A stretch of 64,000 bases of DNA from CBDHHC01 sp965263345 (lineage in GTDB: Bacteria > Pseudomonadota > Alphaproteobacteria > Rhizobiales > CBDHHC01), in NCBI GenBank assembly GCA_965263345.1, contig CBDHHC010000024.1:558001-622000 (forward strand), read 5' to 3'. The translations under genes and the position numbers were made by a program. Shown here in pieces: positions 42,768-51,489 of the stretch (position 1 is the stretch's first letter; every line of letters begins with the position of its first letter). Under the pieces are notes generated by a model that had not been told where the DNA came from, did no database searches, and saw only the letters and a program-made list of their open reading frames with translations.

Positions 42768-45299
42768 TCAATCTCTCGCAATGCGAAAACCAACTTCATT
42801 GCTACGAGAATTAATATCAACATAAGAACGAGAAGAAGACTTAAGCTCCGCTGTTCGGCCTTTCCATGATCCACCTCTGATCACTTTCAAAGAACAGTCG
42901 CCACCATTCTGTTTAAGCCATGCTGAACCGTCTTTAGGATGATTTCTATATGTTGCATGCCAACAGTCCTGAACAAATTCAGCCACATTACCATGCATTT
43001 GATAAAGACCAAAACGATTTGCCCAATAGCTTTGTACTGGCATCGTACGAGATTCATGACGGTCAAAATTTGCCCTGCGATAGGAAATATAATTTCCAAA
43101 TGAATAAGGAGTTATACTCCTTGCCCGAGCAGCATACTCCCATTCAGACTCTGTAAGCAAACGGTAGTTTCGTTTCGTCTTAGCATTCAACCATTTTATA
43201 TAAGCTTGTACATCATTCCATGAGACATTGATAACAGGTCGATCACCTCGCCCCCACTTGCTATCTTGCGGCCTATACCGACAACCTTTATCAGCAACAC
43301 AACGATCCCATTCAGAAAAACTGACTTCAAATCTCCCAACAGCAAAGTCTTTCGTTATGCGAACAGAATGTCGAGGTTTAGCCTCAGATCCACCCTGGTC
43401 TTTTGGAGCCCCCATCTCGAATACACCCGCAGAGACCTTGACCATTGAAGGACAAATTTCACAATCTTTAAATGGCTTGGGAGGAACAAACTCTTTTGGA
43501 ACTTTGAGATGAACGATGACTTTATAATTCTCTGCCCTTTTAGCCAACCATTTTGCGGCACTCAATAAATCTCCATAAGCTATAAAAGTCAAAGACACAC
43601 ATACAGAAATAATCAAAGCGCAAACTGTAAGCCATGGAAATTTCGATGAATTTATCTGTTCGTTATGTCCTCGAGTAGTATATTGAGCAAACGACCCAGC
43701 CTTCTTAACTCTCTTTATAGCCGTTTTGAGCACAAACCCTTTAACTTCTTTCACACTAGGATTGATAAAGGGTGCAGTTTTTTCTGCTTCCTTTCTTGAT
43801 GTCTCCTTTCTAAGAGCAGTCTTTTTTATAGGAGAAGGTTTTTCTTCCTCCTCATTTGGGGCTTTCAGAAAATCTGGAATATCGTCTTTGACTTTGCTTT
43901 TTACTTTTGATGTGCTCTTATCAGAAAGCTTCTTAGCAACCACTGTTGCAACATTTTCTTGTGTTTCAGCCTCTATCTTAGCATCTAGTTCGCTTGTTGC
44001 TACTTTGCGTCTTTCATCAGTTTCAGATTTGTTCTCAGTCTGTGATGTATTATTTTCCGATTTAGATTTTTCTTCATCTGCAAGTGGTTGATATTTTCTA
44101 TCAGCAAGCATCAGTGTCGTTTGCTCTGCAAGAGCAGTAATTTCATCTCGTTTTACGCTGACTTCAGTAACAGAAGCATCCAATTCATCTTCAAGAGCAC
44201 CTTCTTCAAAGTTTTGGATCTCTTCTTCAATAACCGTTTGCAACCTGGCGACTTGTACATCCTGATCTATTTCAGGAAGAGTATCTTCTTCATCAGATCC
44301 ATTAATCAAATCTGAAATAGCATTATCTATATTTTCGCTGATGTCTTGTTCAGGAAATGAAGCCGCTTCTTCTGGTAAGATAACCTTAGGTGTTTCATTA
44401 TCTTTCTCAACACCTTTACGATACTCTTGTATTTCTTTTTCCAGTTCATTATTCAATGTAAGAGCCACATCTTTTGCAGTAATAATTTTCTGCTTTAATT
44501 GTTTAACTTTGGTTTCAGAACTTTTATCCAGAGCAGTTTTTTCTTCTGTCTTCACGATCTCTTTTGGTTCGATTACAACGCTTTTTTCATGAGCTGCCTC
44601 CCCTTCACTCTCATCAAATTTTGAAAGGTCTGGCATATCATCATCCGTGTTTTTTTTCTCATAATGTGATAAGATCACATTTGTTATTTCCACTTCAGAA
44701 ATTTTCTTATTATCTGACTTTTTTTCTTTCATTTCAGCATCACGAATTTCTTGTTTTTTTTGATTGTCTTCAATTGAGAACAGTTTTTTATTTGCTTGAG
44801 CAACAAACATCCCCTCAGGAAACTGTTCTAAATACAGTTGAAAATCTTCTATACTGTTTGAACCTTCAATCTCTGACCAAAGTCTATTCTCGCAAGCAGA
44901 TTTTGCGGCAAGTTCATCTTTAATTTTAATACGGGGCAGTTGGTCTAAATTGTTATAAATATCTAAAAGTTCTATGGACCCACGATTGATACGAATACTA
45001 TCATCATCAAAGCCTTCAGGAAGATCGCAATCATCTAACTTAATTGAAAGGAGTTTATCATTCTTTTCTGCGATACGTGCCTCTTGCACAACACGAACAG
45101 ATTTCACTGAAACCTGAGACCATAAAACAATCGTCTGAGTTGAACGCCCAATTTCAATTTCATTTTTCTTATTAAATTGATGATCTGAAGTAAGTTTAAC
45201 ATTAAACCAGACTGTCAGACCTTTTTTGATAAGAAACATGGCAATTGATTTTGCCAACTCAAAATCACTTTTCGAGTATGAAATAAAAACGTCTGACAT
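42768..45299 (-). CDS. TIR domain - transmembrane - SUMF1 (FGE-like) fusion protein
   Basis: The 843-residue protein has an N-terminal TIR domain (about 1-130: VFISYSKSDFELAK, and Glu73 in VVQEARIA at the place of the TIR NADase catalytic Glu; the usual Trp before it is Arg). A short SxEDFxxYLExFPEG repeat of the type found after caspase/TIR domains lies at about 145-175. A long acidic, low-complexity stalk follows (175-550). One transmembrane helix (about 552-576) precedes a SUMF1/formylglycine-generating-enzyme fold (605-843: MVKVSAGVFEMGAPKD, WNDVQAYIKWLN, LLTESEWEYAARA, GNVAEFVQDC, VIRGGSW). The catalytic FGE cysteines expected after RGGSW are absent, so this domain is likely a binding module. 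The TIR side would be cytoplasmic and the SUMF1 side periplasmic, as in a one-piece receptor. Whether the TIR cleaves NAD is untested. Confidence 0.85.
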   Translation of the reverse strand: MSDVFISYSKSDFELAKSIAMFLIKKGLTVWFNVKLTSDHQFNKKNEIEIGRSTQTIVLWSQVSVKSVRVVQEARIAEKNDKLLSIKLDDCDLPEGFDDDSIRINRGSIELLDIYNNLDQLPRIKIKDELAAKSACENRLWSEIEGSNSIEDFQLYLEQFPEGMFVAQANKKLFSIEDNQKKQEIRDAEMKEKKSDNKKISEVEITNVILSHYEKKNTDDDMPDLSKFDESEGEAAHEKSVVIEPKEIVKTEEKTALDKSSETKVKQLKQKIITAKDVALTLNNELEKEIQEYRKGVEKDNETPKVILPEEAASFPEQDISENIDNAISDLINGSDEEDTLPEIDQDVQVARLQTVIEEEIQNFEEGALEDELDASVTEVSVKRDEITALAEQTTLMLADRKYQPLADEEKSKSENNTSQTENKSETDERRKVATSELDAKIEAETQENVATVVAKKLSDKSTSKVKSKVKDDIPDFLKAPNEEEEKPSPIKKTALRKETSRKEAEKTAPFINPSVKEVKGFVLKTAIKRVKKAGSFAQYTTRGHNEQINSSKFPWLTVCALIISVCVSLTFIAYGDLLSAAKWLAKRAENYKVIVHLKVPKEFVPPKPFKDCEICPSMVKVSAGVFEMGAPKDQGGSEAKPRHSVRITKDFAVGRFEVSFSEWDRCVADKGCRYRPQDSKWGRGDRPVINVSWNDVQAYIKWLNAKTKRNYRLLTESEWEYAARARSITPYSFGNYISYRRANFDRHESRTMPVQSYWANRFGLYQMHGNVAEFVQDCWHATYRNHPKDGSAWLKQNGGDCSLKVIRGGSWKGRTAELKSSSRSYVDINSRSNEVGFRIARD

Positions 45300-45434
45300 G
45301 GCTCACAAAGTCATTTTACTCTATATTTATGTTTAAACATTATAATTCATAATATAGTAACTTAGTACATATATGCGTATTTTAAAGGCTAATGTAATTT
45401 AAAATAAAAGCTCATTTTATTTAGTGAGCAATCA

Positions 45435-45899
45435 TTATTTCTTTTTGATATCAGTTTTAATTTGATGGAATATAAAATCCCACTTCTCTTTAGTATTTCT
45501 AACAATTTCACCTAGATACTGATTAAGAGAAGAAAGCATCGCACAGTTCGGAGATGCGTTCTTCTTACCCTTGGACAGACTTGAGACTGATTTCAAAAGC
45601 GCCTTCTCTTTATTCTGATAAGTTTCTATTTTATGTCCTTCTAAATATACTTTGACACGTCGGGAGTATTCTTCATCTGTCCAATCATGAGAGACCTTTA
45701 GTTCTCTTAATTTTTGACGCAAAGCTTGTGTATAAACAGCTTTCATTTTTTGTATTTCTGTGCTCGTATCGTCGACAGATTTTGTCAAAGCTTTTAAATC
45801 GCAGATAACGGCTTTGTTTACGTCCGCAAACCCAGAAAAAGTCTGCACAAAGAACATAAAGAAAGTTGCAACTATAAATTTACAAAAAACGAAATACAT
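45435..45899 (-). CDS. small exported protein, unknown
   Basis: A 25-residue hydrophobic leader (ending SGFADV) precedes a helical, Lys-rich mature protein of about 125 residues, with Cys at AVICDL and PNCAML. I recognise no family. It lies 18 bases after parC on the same strand and may be read through from it. Confidence 0.5.
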   Translation of the reverse strand: MYFVFCKFIVATFFMFFVQTFSGFADVNKAVICDLKALTKSVDDTSTEIQKMKAVYTQALRQKLRELKVSHDWTDEEYSRRVKVYLEGHKIETYQNKEKALLKSVSSLSKGKKNASPNCAMLSSLNQYLGEIVRNTKEKWDFIFHQIKTDIKKK

Positions 45900-45917
45900 C
45901 TTCTACGTCCAAACACC

Positions 45918-48155
45918 TTAAAAAGCAGGTCCGAATTTATTTGATCGAGGAAACCCTTTCGGGGGCATCCGTCCGGCTTGAGCACGTGCCCCCTGCCATT
46001 CTAAATAATCTGTTACAGTCCGTGTTCGCCCAGAACTATCTAACCATGTCAGCCCGACGTCTTCACTGAAAACCTTTATATCCGCAAGGCCACCATCTTT
46101 GTATTTTTGCAAACGGACACCACGACCGCGTGTCATTTCATTAATCTCTTCAAGAGGAAAGATTAAAAACTTCCGATTTTCACCAATAACAGCAACCATA
46201 TCTCCCACAACAGGTGTACACGTACAAGCCCGATCAGGTGGTGTTACATTTAACACTTGCTTGCCTTTCTTGGTAGAAGCAACAACATCGCTTTCATTCA
46301 CGACAAACCCATTACCAGAATGAGACGCGACCAACAGTTTACGTTCTGCACTATGAACAAATAACTGCAAAATATCATGACCGCCATCAAGGTCTATCAT
46401 TAACCTTAAAGGTTCACCATGACCCCGACCGCCTGGTAAATTCTCAGCGCCTAGAGTGTAAAATTTTCCATTAGTCGCAAATAAAACAAGCTTATCCGTT
46501 GTCCAGGCATTAAGTGCAATTTGCAGCTTATCTCCAGCTTTAAACGTTAAGCTATCTGTATCTTCAATATGCCCCTTAAGCGCACGTATCCACCCCTTAT
46601 CCGAAAGCACAACCGTAATAGGTTCTTTCTCAATCATGGCTGTAACCATATCGATATCAATATCTTCAGCGACATCAAAGTCTGTGCGTCTTGCGCCAAT
46701 ATCTGTATCTTTACCAAAAGACTTGCGAACAGCCTTCACCTCATCAGAAATCTTCGCCCATTGCTTGTCTTCAGATTTTAATAAAGCTTTAAGTTGGGCG
46801 CGTTCTTTTGAAAGAGCTTTATGTTCGCCGCGTATTTCAATTTCTTCAAGTTTACGCAAAGACCTCAAGCGCATATTCAAAATAGCTTCAGCCTGAACCT
46901 CAGTAAGTTCAAAGACTTCTATCAACTCAGCTTTGGGCTCATCTTCTTCTCGGATAATCCGAATAACTTCATCCAAGTTAAGATAAGCAACCAGATAACC
47001 TTCTAATACTTCAAGCCGATGCCTGATCTTTTCCAAACGATGATTGGTTCTGCGAATAAGAACAACTTTACGATGATCAAGCCACTCTCTAAGAACCTGT
47101 TTTAATCCAATTACATTTGGAACCTGACCATGGCTTAAAACATTCATGTTCAAAGAAACACGTGTTTCAAGATCTGTTAACTTAAACAGAGATTCCATCA
47201 ATATAACAGGGTCAACATTTTTGTTTTTTGGCTCAAGAACCAGACGTATTTCTTCTGCAGATTCATCACGAATATCGCCAAGAAGCGGCAACTTACGCAA
47301 TTGCATGAGTTCTGCCATTTTCTCAATCAAACGAGACTTCTGTACCTGATAAGGAATTTCAGTGACGATAATTTGGTAACCGCGTTTTATACTCTCTTTT
47401 TCCCAGCGCGCACGCACCTTAAAACTACCACGACCAGTTTTATAAGCCTCAATAATATTTTCCTGAGGCTCAACAATAATGCCACCAGTTGGGAAATCTG
47501 GTCCTGGAACAAAATTTACGAGCTTTTCAATGGTTGCATTAGGATGCTTGATGAGATGAAGGGATGCATCGCATAACTCTGCTACATTATGCGGTGGAAT
47601 ATTGGTCGCCATACCAACAGCAATACCTGAAGATCCATTGGCAAGTAGATTTGGGAAATTTGCAGGTAAAACGATTGGCTCTTCTTCTTTACCATCATAG
47701 GTTTCACGAAAATCAACCGTATCTTCATCAATACCTTCAAGAAGCAGTGAAGCAACTTCTGTCATGCGAGCTTCGGTATAACGCATCGCAGCAGGATTAT
47801 CACCATCGATATTACCAAAATTTCCCTGCCCATCAACAAGCGGATAACGGACCGAGAAGTCTTGAGCCAGGCGGACCATGGCGTCATAAATCGCCTGATC
47901 ACCATGCGGGTGAAATTTACCCATCACTTCGCCCACAACCCGAGCACATTTATTAAATCCACCGGTTGGATCAAGTTTGAGCTGGCGCATTGCAAAAATG
48001 AGCCTGCGATGAACCGGTTTTAGACCATCACGGACATCAGGCAATGCACGATGCATGATTGTTGATAAAGCATATGCAAGATAACGCTCTTCCAGCGCAT
48101 CACGCAAATTCACCCCTTCAATAGGGTTTTTATTCAGAATCGTTTCTTCACTCAT
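45918..48155 (-). CDS. parC: DNA topoisomerase IV subunit A
   Basis: ParC cuts and reseals DNA for decatenation of sister chromosomes. The catalytic Tyr lies in AAMRYTEARMT (about residue 126), and the quinolone-resistance region GDQAIYDAMVRLAQ-type sequence is close to the N-terminus. The C-terminal beta-propeller domain carries GGRGHGEPLRL and GRGVRLQKYKDGG. Length (745) is normal. A ParB-like orphan gene precedes it. Confidence 0.95.
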   Translation of the reverse strand: MSEETILNKNPIEGVNLRDALEERYLAYALSTIMHRALPDVRDGLKPVHRRLIFAMRQLKLDPTGGFNKCARVVGEVMGKFHPHGDQAIYDAMVRLAQDFSVRYPLVDGQGNFGNIDGDNPAAMRYTEARMTEVASLLLEGIDEDTVDFRETYDGKEEEPIVLPANFPNLLANGSSGIAVGMATNIPPHNVAELCDASLHLIKHPNATIEKLVNFVPGPDFPTGGIIVEPQENIIEAYKTGRGSFKVRARWEKESIKRGYQIIVTEIPYQVQKSRLIEKMAELMQLRKLPLLGDIRDESAEEIRLVLEPKNKNVDPVILMESLFKLTDLETRVSLNMNVLSHGQVPNVIGLKQVLREWLDHRKVVLIRRTNHRLEKIRHRLEVLEGYLVAYLNLDEVIRIIREEDEPKAELIEVFELTEVQAEAILNMRLRSLRKLEEIEIRGEHKALSKERAQLKALLKSEDKQWAKISDEVKAVRKSFGKDTDIGARRTDFDVAEDIDIDMVTAMIEKEPITVVLSDKGWIRALKGHIEDTDSLTFKAGDKLQIALNAWTTDKLVLFATNGKFYTLGAENLPGGRGHGEPLRLMIDLDGGHDILQLFVHSAERKLLVASHSGNGFVVNESDVVASTKKGKQVLNVTPPDRACTCTPVVGDMVAVIGENRKFLIFPLEEINEMTRGRGVRLQKYKDGGLADIKVFSEDVGLTWLDSSGRTRTVTDYLEWQGARAQAGRMPPKGFPRSNKFGPAF

Positions 48156-48212
48156 AATAATCCGAGTTAACTCAGTCTTTTGTGATTATGCAAGATGGGA
48201 TTTAAGACTCAT

Positions 48213-48659
48213 TCACAACCGAGGCTTAATGCGATGTTTTTTCTTACGAAATTTTGGGTGTTTCTTCATTTTTGAATAACTCATGGGCGTTTCATAAACA
48301 TAAAAAATCAACGGTCCAATCTTTTTGTGAATTAAATTCGTCCAGAATTCCTTAGATATTCGATCAGCCGCCGTTAATCTATGTCCACCATCCACAACAA
48401 CCCAGCGCCCTTGCCTACCAACCCTCACAATAACAGGCTCAGAGCTGGAATATCCCTCACTTCGCATCCTTTTTAATAATGAAATCAGTCTAGGACTATC
48501 CGAACGTTCGTGGTTTTTGAGCGGTAACTCACTCAAAAGTTTCACAGGAACTTCAACTTCAGCCAAACCATCAACAAATTCTATATCATTTATATCCGCA
48601 ACAGAGGATATTTTTTGGTATTTTGGCAGTTTTTTGATATGGTATCCTCTGTAATGCAT
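48213..48659 (-). CDS. orphan ParB-N (sulfiredoxin-like) fold protein
   Basis: The ParB N-terminal fold is visible as EVEVPVKLLSELP, then RSEGYSSSEPVIVRVGRQGRWVVVDGGHRLTAADR; the DGGHRL motif corresponds to the nucleotide-binding GERR-like loop of ParB. The HTH and dimer domains are absent, and a Lys/Arg-rich tail (KMKKHPKFRKKKHR) ends the protein. Short ParB-N proteins act as nucleases, CTPases or ATP-binding regulators; function here is open. ATG 48659 (AAGG about 10 bases upstream) is preferred; an in-frame start at 48755 has a hydrophobic, non-homologous extension. Confidence 0.65.
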   Translation of the reverse strand: MHYRGYHIKKLPKYQKISSVADINDIEFVDGLAEVEVPVKLLSELPLKNHERSDSPRLISLLKRMRSEGYSSSEPVIVRVGRQGRWVVVDGGHRLTAADRISKEFWTNLIHKKIGPLIFYVYETPMSYSKMKKHPKFRKKKHRIKPRL

Positions 48660-48827
48660 ATAAAGGACCTTTTCTGAGAAATTTCCATCATTAAGTATAA
48701 ACATGATCACATGTGTATAATAACAAAAATATGAACCTGGCATTATAAATACCACTTTACATCTTGAAGATTAGCAATAAATCTGTTGAAATTTTAAAAT
48801 AAAACAACAAGTAAGGGCACATGTTTT

Positions 48828-49265
48828 ATGTCTAAAATAATTTTTGGACCAAGTGGTGGTATTGGTGGACACCCATTTGATGACACCCCTCCTCTGGAAA
48901 ATACTGAATTACGCGAACTTCGTATATGGTCAGGCAGCTGCGTCCACGCGATTCAATGCATATTGGACCAAGATGGCGAGAATATCGAACATATCAAACA
49001 TGGAGGAAGTTCAGGGAACCTTGCAACTATGCACCTTGCGCACGGTGAATATATCACAGAAGTTTATGGACGATATGGCAGCTACATTGACTCTCTAAGT
49101 CTTCGCACCAATCAGGGACAGATAAGACGTTTTGGTGGTCAGGGTGGACACAGTGACTTTATATATTCCGTTCCGCAAGGATTCGCCATCATCGGTTTTT
49201 GGGGGCGAGCAGGAACGATTATTGATGCAATTGGCGTGCATGTTTTAAAAATAAAATTAGACTAA
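48828..49265 (+). CDS. jacalin-like lectin domain protein
   Basis: The whole 145-residue protein is one jacalin-type beta-prism. FGPSGGIGGHPFDD at the N-terminus, HGGSSGNL, HLAHGEYITEVYGRYG, LSLRTNQGQIRRFGGQGG and FWGRAGTIIDAIGVHV near the end reproduce the repeated GG-containing pattern of the fold. No signal peptide is seen, so export would need another route or the protein is cytoplasmic. Jacalin domains bind glycans and are rare in bacteria outside toxins and adhesins. The caspase-like gene follows after a 202-base gap. Confidence 0.85.
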   Translation: MSKIIFGPSGGIGGHPFDDTPPLENTELRELRIWSGSCVHAIQCILDQDGENIEHIKHGGSSGNLATMHLAHGEYITEVYGRYGSYIDSLSLRTNQGQIRRFGGQGGHSDFIYSVPQGFAIIGFWGRAGTIIDAIGVHVLKIKLD

Positions 49266-49467
49266 ATGCCCGTAAATTTATCCTGCCATATATAGACTAT
49301 AGAACTAAGTAAAAAGCTTAAAAAAACAATAAAAACCAATAATTATACCTCGCATTTTTTCGAAAATTCAGGCATAATATGATTCATAAATCAAACATCA
49401 ATACGTTCCAAATAACGCACAAATAGCAGCTTTGTGTGGGCGTATTCTCTTTGCCTGGTGAGAATTG

Positions 49468-50922
49468 ATGCTCAGAACATCATTTATGATAATTATACTA
49501 ACCTTACTCCTCGCATTTACAGCTTTTAAAGACGATAAAGAAAAACGTATAGCACTTGTGCTCTCTGTAACAGGATCTAATTACCACTTCACAACCTCCT
49601 CATTTGATACGCCAACACCTGACATAGCTTTAACACTCAGCAAGCTTGGTTTTGAGGTTATTGAAAGTATAGAACCTGACCGATATACTATGATGAGTAA
49701 GATCAGACAGTTCGCCAAAGAAGCCCGAACATCCAATGTCGCTCTCATCTATTATTCAGGAACAATTGCGCAATTGGGAGAAAGAAACTACCTAATACCT
49801 GCAAATTTAAAAGGCGATAAATACTCTAATATTGAATTCAATGCCGTCCCCTTAGACCCTCTTTTATATGAAATGAATAAAAGAAAAGGTGTCAATTTTG
49901 TTTTTCTAAACGCCTGCAAATTAAACAAAAAGAAAATTAAACGCAAATATTCAAGACGCATTAAAAAACTTTGCCATGGTCTGTCTCCAATAGCTGAAGG
50001 TAAAAACATACTCGTCACACACGCAATCCAACCCGAAGGAACTGTTTTTTCACACACCAAAAACGAAAAAACATTTGCAAAGGCTCTAAAGAAAAACCTA
50101 ATTCGTCCCAATGCCTCGATTGAACAAATACTAAAAACCTTAAAACAAGATGTCGTCTTAGCCTCAAAGAATTATCAACACCCCTGGGTAGAAAACCAAA
50201 AGAAAAGCAAATTTGTATTCAATGTCCAGAAAATCCCATTCAAACCTAAACAAGCACAACTTGTAAAAGCAGCATCGTTTATTCCAAAACCTCTCTTATT
50301 GGAAAAAAAACCCATAACAAACGCAGCTTACACCTCTTTAGAAAAACAACTATCTACCAACCCTGTGGCAGGACGACAAATACAAGATATCTTAAAAGTT
50401 AGCCCTAATAAAAATCAACCAATTCCATCCGGTAAAAAAACTCACCCCTCTCATCATATATTAAAACCAACCATTAAAATAAAGAAAAACACCGCCATTA
50501 AAGTCCTGCAAAAAAGGCTTGCTGATTTTAAATGTTATAAAGGTCGTGTCGATGGTATCTGGGGACCATTATCAAAACGTGCTGCGAGCAATTTCAAAAA
50601 GAACATAAAGTTAAAATACTTAAATGCAAAACCCAGCCCAGAACTCTATGAAGCTGTTCTGGAATTTTCAGGCCCTGTCTGTGGCAAACCATGTGCAGAT
50701 GGCTCTTCACGAGAAACAACAAACGGACAATGTAAAGCGATCCAAAGAACGAGCATTAATTTCACGCCAATTTTTATGGAAAGACCAAAATATCGCAAGA
50801 AGATCACAAAACGCAAAAAATACAGAATATATAAAACCCGCACAAAAAAGAAACGAACACGAAAATACAGAACACGCGTAGCAAAAAGAACCAGTGACAC
50901 CTTTACTTGGAACGATTTCTAA
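49468..50922 (+). CDS. caspase-like (C14) protein without catalytic His, with peptidoglycan-binding domain
   Basis: An N-terminal signal/anchor (about 1-18) leads to a C14 caspase-fold domain (about 25-240). The strand pattern is kept: RIALVLSV, LTLSKLGFEVIE, VALIYYSG and FVFLNACK. The second catalytic residue is present as Cys in NAC (about 149), but the usual YYSGHG reads YYSGTI (about 96-101), so the catalytic His is missing. A Pro/Lys-rich linker precedes a PG_binding_1-like domain (about 340-395: LADFKCYKGRVDGIWGP). The last 60 residues are very basic (many Lys/Arg/Thr). It is likely a non-proteolytic, exported wall-associated protein. ATG 49468 is taken; GGTGAG precedes it. Confidence 0.8.
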   Translation: MLRTSFMIIILTLLLAFTAFKDDKEKRIALVLSVTGSNYHFTTSSFDTPTPDIALTLSKLGFEVIESIEPDRYTMMSKIRQFAKEARTSNVALIYYSGTIAQLGERNYLIPANLKGDKYSNIEFNAVPLDPLLYEMNKRKGVNFVFLNACKLNKKKIKRKYSRRIKKLCHGLSPIAEGKNILVTHAIQPEGTVFSHTKNEKTFAKALKKNLIRPNASIEQILKTLKQDVVLASKNYQHPWVENQKKSKFVFNVQKIPFKPKQAQLVKAASFIPKPLLLEKKPITNAAYTSLEKQLSTNPVAGRQIQDILKVSPNKNQPIPSGKKTHPSHHILKPTIKIKKNTAIKVLQKRLADFKCYKGRVDGIWGPLSKRAASNFKKNIKLKYLNAKPSPELYEAVLEFSGPVCGKPCADGSSRETTNGQCKAIQRTSINFTPIFMERPKYRKKITKRKKYRIYKTRTKKKRTRKYRTRVAKRTSDTFTWNDF

Positions 50923-50948
50923 AAAGCTTTGTCTAATAATAAAGAATA

Positions 50949-50981
50949 AGACTCAACCCTTTTTTTAAGAGAGTTGAGTCT
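50949..50981. terminator. hairpin between convergent genes
   Basis: AGACTCAAC (50949-50957) pairs with GTTGAGTCT (50973-50981) in a perfect 9-bp stem; the 15-base loop carries seven T. It lies between the convergent caspase-like gene and the small repeat protein. The T run is in the loop rather than behind the stem, so efficiency is doubtful. Confidence 0.4.
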
Positions 50982-51024
50982 GAGATCATCATCTTGAGAA
51001 CACCTTTCTAAATTTAATTCACCT

Positions 51025-51336
51025 TTATCTCTTAAAGAGTGTTTCAGACAAATCATCAACACCGATAGTCTCAAAAAGAGCCTGGGCATCAAAGTGAGAA
51101 ATATTTAAGTGCTGAAAAAGCTCTGTAATTTGTTCGTGATTCAAATTACGTAAATCAATCCCAACATCACTCAAAATTTGACTTATCTCATTTGGATTAA
51201 GGCCTTCCAGCGAACTTATATCAATACCTGCTTCAGAAAGGTGTGATATGATTTCTTTAACATCAGCATTTTCAAATGCTGATCCATCCTGAAGAAAACC
51301 AGTAAGTGTTTCTGACATTTGTACAAAGTTCAACAT
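51025..51336 (-). CDS. small helical-repeat protein, unknown
   Basis: The product is a 103-residue acidic protein made of repeating amphipathic helices, for example LSEAGIDISSLEGLNPNEIS followed by LSDVGIDLRNLNHEQITE and QHLNISHFDAQALFE. The unit of about 22-24 residues with Leu/Ile spacing resembles helical repeats but matches no family I can name. ATG 51336 is chosen since GGAG lies 5 bases upstream; ATG 51363 and the frame start at 51399 have none. Confidence 0.5.
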   Translation of the reverse strand: MLNFVQMSETLTGFLQDGSAFENADVKEIISHLSEAGIDISSLEGLNPNEISQILSDVGIDLRNLNHEQITELFQHLNISHFDAQALFETIGVDDLSETLFKR

Positions 51337-51489
51337 TTTCTCTCCATCTATCTCTTCAACCATAAAATCTATATGATGATCACAGATGCAGAGTACCAAT
51401 ATAAATTCTCAATATTATAATAGAAATTATTAATCAAAAATTGAATATTAATAGAGATACTATGATAGAAAAATTTAAAATATTGATGT

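Noticed and set aside
42768..45299. Active formylglycine-generating enzyme
   Set aside because: The two catalytic cysteines expected after the RGGSW motif are absent and no sulfatase is nearby.
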